Source of the DNA: Fidelibacterota bacterium
Lineage (GTDB): Bacteria; Fidelibacterota; UBA8477
Assembly: GCA_021734045.1 (NCBI GenBank)
Contig: JAIPJR010000016.1
Span: 1-38,248, forward strand
Direction of reading: 5' to 3'
DNA length: 38,248 bases
Shown here: positions 35,366-38,248 of the stretch, one piece after another
How positions within the stretch are numbered: the stretch's first letter is position 1
Layout: every line of letters begins with the position of its first letter
Notes under the pieces: model-generated
Databases searched by the model: none
The model's input: only the letters and a program-made list of their open reading frames with translations
What the model was told of the DNA's origin: nothing
Program-made: the position numbers and the translations under genes

Positions 35366-38011
35366 TCAATAATCCGGATAGGGATCGGGCATAATCTCCA
35401 TTCCGGCGATACGGAAATGGTTCACGTCTCCATTCATGTTCTGCAAAGGCCATTTTTTTTGATCAAATGAGAGTTGATTCTCGCCTGGATTTAACCGGAC
35501 AGGCTGCCATTCGGTAAATCCCCAGGTGTCCCAGCTTCCCAATTGGGGGAATGCCCACATGAGTTGAGGTGCCGCCCGGTTTACAGACATTAATGCCACA
35601 CCGCAGCGATTGTCGGTTTCAACGGGACCTTCACCATTGGCATAGAGGAAGCGAATAGCGAAGGGACCACCGTTGCGCATGGTGACCTTGATGGTGTACG
35701 CCTCCCGTTGTTGACCCAAATCCACAAAGCCCTGATTGTTGTCCTGCAGGTTTAAATAGATGGATGGGCCCCGCAAGTAGGCTGCCGTGGGCAGGGACGT
35801 CTGGCCGGAGGAATCCAGTGCCATAAAAGCCAGATATCCGAGCAGACTGTCCGGAACCATCCAGGGTGAGGTGGAAATGGTATCCAGAACCATACTGTTT
35901 AAGGTAGCCACGATCTGGTTTGTGTGGCTTGCCCAGTGCAGTGTGTCACCCGCCAAATCACACACGGGTGCCGGTGGCAGTGCCAAGTCAGCTCCCTGAA
36001 GGTTGATGGCGTCTGCGTCATGGGGCGAGTGGGTAAGCGTGATGACCACGCGGTATTCTTTGGGAATTTTCAGTGGGATGGGATCTTGGGGATTCCAGAT
36101 TTGGTCATTAACGCGCATTTCTTTAATCGTGTCGCCGGTGCCTTTTAGGTGTATATCAAACTGCGAACCCTGCACCATGAAATCGGTGAGACGGAAACTG
36201 GACCATTTCCACGGATTATTGGGCTTTAGTTCCAAGCCAAAACCCGCTCGCTCGTCCAGATACACCACATTAACACCGAAAAGTCCCCGGTAAATTGCAC
36301 CCAAATAGCCGGCCACGCTCCAGAGTTGGCGGTCGGAATTTACCACTGTACCCAGGGGCGAGCCCGTATTGTAAACCAGATTTTCGTTGTGGGTGAGAAA
36401 GAGTGCTGCCGCCCGCGTGAGTGATTTGAAACTGTGGGTGTAAACCAATTGATTCCCCATCTTTTTGGCAGCCAATAGTTGATACGCTTCCACAAATGGC
36501 CAGATTGCTCGGTTGTGATACGGCGGACGATCCGGTAGTTGTGGTGCAATTACCGGTGTGCCGAAATCGGTGCGGGGATAGGTGGCAATGAGGTTCTCCA
36601 TGAATGCAGTGGTGTCCGGGGAAAATAAAATCGCCACTGCTTCTCCTAATGCGTCTCGGGTGGGGGCGGGTAAGAGTGAAGGAAAAGGCAGAAAATAATC
36701 GGTAAGAACACCGGTGCGCTGGTTGGTAAAACTATTCCACAGCAGGTTTGTGTAAATCCCTGCGCGCCGGGACCAGATCATGGCATCGGAGGAACCGGCT
36801 GGTGACATGAAGGCGGACAGTTTCATCGCTTGCAGGAAGAGAAAATTGGTGCTGAGTGCCTGAGAACCACCGATATCGGCCGGCAACATCCAGAATGGAT
36901 AGGTCTGGGCGCGCCAGTCTTTGAAGGAAGTTTCGCCCTTGAATAACATCGTTTTGCTTGCGCGATTCCAATTGAAATCCCGTTCCAATGCGTCCAGAAT
37001 CGGTGTTCGCATTGTCTCCAGCCAAGTGGAATCACCGGTTGCCAGAAAGATTCGCCATGCACCGATTGCCCAGACGATCCGATCAGTGGAGACAGGCCAG
37101 CTGCCACCGGTGCCCGTGTCCTGTATGATGCGTCCGTCGCTGTCAATTTTTGCCACCAGACTGCGGCGTGAAATATCCGGAAAGGAAAATGCCAATCCCA
37201 GGTCGATGGCGTAGCTAATGTCACGGGTCCAGACACCGGACCATTCCTCGCCGGCCATGAAGGTAGAATCGGCGCGAATATTCAATAGAGCCTCCTCCAA
37301 AGCCAGATTATACACTGCCTCCAGTAATGGTGCAGTGGGGCTGTGGAATCGGGGGCGGCCGGACAGGTCTTTTTGCAACTCCCATTTCCGGGTTTCCATT
37401 TCTTCCGGTTGCCCTGCCGGGAAAGTGACTGAAAGGGTATAAATAGAGTCACTGTCCTCATCCTGAAATTTCATTTCATCAGGTGTGGTTCCGCTGTCCC
37501 AGAGCCATTCAAGTGGTGCGGTTCCGCCGGCGAGATAGAGCCCTTCGAATTCGTTGCGGGCAATGGAATCACCGGTTGGGGAAATGTATATGCCGGATTG
37601 CTGCCAGGCATTCAACACCGGCCGGAAATCAACCCGGAAATGGACAGTGACGGGCTGGGAAATTGGCGGCTGGATTTGGCGTGGTTCGGTATCGGGTTGT
37701 CCGAATACCACAGTAGGTGCGTAAAACTGACGAATTCCCGGTGGAATATTCAGATAATGATTCTGGCCAAATCCGGCTTCGTTATCCGCACCGTTTATGC
37801 TCAATTTGTAGTAAATGGGTTGCTGTCGTGCGTAATCATGTACCGGGTAATTGGAAGTCATGGACGTGATGGAATGGGCTTTAGCTATATAATCTCCCTC
37901 CCGGACCTGGTCTGAGTCAATGGTGAAGGGTTGACCGGAATCGGTGGAGCAGGTGGTCCAGAGGAATGTGAGAGCAGAGATTGTGAGAAGGAGCGTTAGG
38001 TGTCGGCGCAT
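35366..38011 (-). CDS. Exported six-hairpin glycosidase-like protein
   Basis: Start MRRHLTLLLTISALTFLWTTC; EEWSGVWTRDISYAIDLGLAF, DRIVWAIGAWRIFLATGD, DWRAQTYPFWMLPADIGGSQALSTNFLFLQA, NRAIWPFVEAYQLLAAKK, consistent with an (alpha/alpha)6 barrel. Confidence 0.65.
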   Translation of the reverse strand: MRRHLTLLLTISALTFLWTTCSTDSGQPFTIDSDQVREGDYIAKAHSITSMTSNYPVHDYARQQPIYYKLSINGADNEAGFGQNHYLNIPPGIRQFYAPTVVFGQPDTEPRQIQPPISQPVTVHFRVDFRPVLNAWQQSGIYISPTGDSIARNEFEGLYLAGGTAPLEWLWDSGTTPDEMKFQDEDSDSIYTLSVTFPAGQPEEMETRKWELQKDLSGRPRFHSPTAPLLEAVYNLALEEALLNIRADSTFMAGEEWSGVWTRDISYAIDLGLAFSFPDISRRSLVAKIDSDGRIIQDTGTGGSWPVSTDRIVWAIGAWRIFLATGDSTWLETMRTPILDALERDFNWNRASKTMLFKGETSFKDWRAQTYPFWMLPADIGGSQALSTNFLFLQAMKLSAFMSPAGSSDAMIWSRRAGIYTNLLWNSFTNQRTGVLTDYFLPFPSLLPAPTRDALGEAVAILFSPDTTAFMENLIATYPRTDFGTPVIAPQLPDRPPYHNRAIWPFVEAYQLLAAKKMGNQLVYTHSFKSLTRAAALFLTHNENLVYNTGSPLGTVVNSDRQLWSVAGYLGAIYRGLFGVNVVYLDERAGFGLELKPNNPWKWSSFRLTDFMVQGSQFDIHLKGTGDTIKEMRVNDQIWNPQDPIPLKIPKEYRVVITLTHSPHDADAINLQGADLALPPAPVCDLAGDTLHWASHTNQIVATLNSMVLDTISTSPWMVPDSLLGYLAFMALDSSGQTSLPTAAYLRGPSIYLNLQDNNQGFVDLGQQREAYTIKVTMRNGGPFAIRFLYANGEGPVETDNRCGVALMSVNRAAPQLMWAFPQLGSWDTWGFTEWQPVRLNPGENQLSFDQKKWPLQNMNGDVNHFRIAGMEIMPDPYPDY

Positions 38012-38169
38012 AATGTCACCCAAGGGTTGTGAAAATTCAGTGTGTGTTTCAGTTGCACCGAATGTAAGTGCGGACAGGCGGCTGTGCCAGAATTGACGGC
38101 GGTCCGGTACAGAAAATTCGCTTGAAGGCGGGACGGGAACGGCTATATTCGCTGTGCTTTTTTGTAACA

Positions 38170-38243
38170 CGAGGCGTGGCTCAGCCCGGTAGAGCACCTG
38201 CTTTGGGAGCAGGGGGTCGCAGGTTCAAATCCTGCCGCCTCGA
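38170..38243 (+). tRNA. tRNA-Pro (anticodon TGG)
   Basis: Acceptor CGAGGCG/CGCCTCG, anticodon arm CCTGC-TTTGGGA-GCAGG, T arm GCAGG-TTCAAAT-CCTGC; CCA not encoded. Confidence 0.93.
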
Positions 38244-38248
38244 CACTT

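Noticed and set aside
38012-38197. N-terminal extension of the 943-aa ORF
   Set aside because: It would read antisense into the tRNA-Pro gene; the internal start MRRHLTLLL gives a proper export signal.
1-38248. CRISPR arrays, prophage, toxin-antitoxin or classical defence islands
   Set aside because: No regularly spaced repeats, phage structural genes, intact transposases or nuclease/toxin pairs were recognised in any frame.

Overview
The window is a gene-dense bacterial chromosomal segment. A PNPFNP-type C-terminal sorting domain suggests the FCB superphylum (Marinimicrobia/KSB1/Calditrichaeota-like); this is inferred from gene content only. I saw no phage, CRISPR array, rRNA or intact transposase. 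From left to right it contains: (1) the end of a tyrosine-catabolism block (homogentisate 1,2-dioxygenase fragment, flavin-reductase-like protein, acetoacetate-CoA ligase); (2) a minus-strand pyrimidine cluster pyrC-pyrB-pyrF/E fusion-pyrD, in which DHOase and ATCase look unusually like the eukaryotic CAD domains and the OMPDC-OPRT fusion is in the order opposite to animal/plant UMP synthase; (3) a Tsx/DUF5020-like outer-membrane protein and a mosaic FN3/lamin-tail-like secreted protein; (4) a heterodimeric ABC exporter; (5) a secreted C1B peptidase with an eIF2B-like protein, PAP2 phosphatase, M32 carboxypeptidase, GpmA and an HI0933-family flavoprotein; (6) an oxidative-stress/iron cluster (Fur/PerR-like regulator, rubredoxin-less rubrerythrin, Fe-S oxidoreductase, DUF1801, DUF3501) with a perfect 17-bp palindrome upstream of rubrerythrin; (7) SGNH hydrolase, PriA, peptidase-MA, an unknown barrel-like protein, nitrilase-family and AphA-like HAD proteins; (8) a six-hairpin glycosidase-like exported protein and tRNA-Pro(TGG). 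The best candidates for follow-up are the CAD-like pyr cluster with its structured spacers, the PerR-rubrerythrin-DUF1801-DUF3501 module, and the compositionally mosaic secreted protein. All family calls come from reading the translations and recalled motifs; no searches were run.
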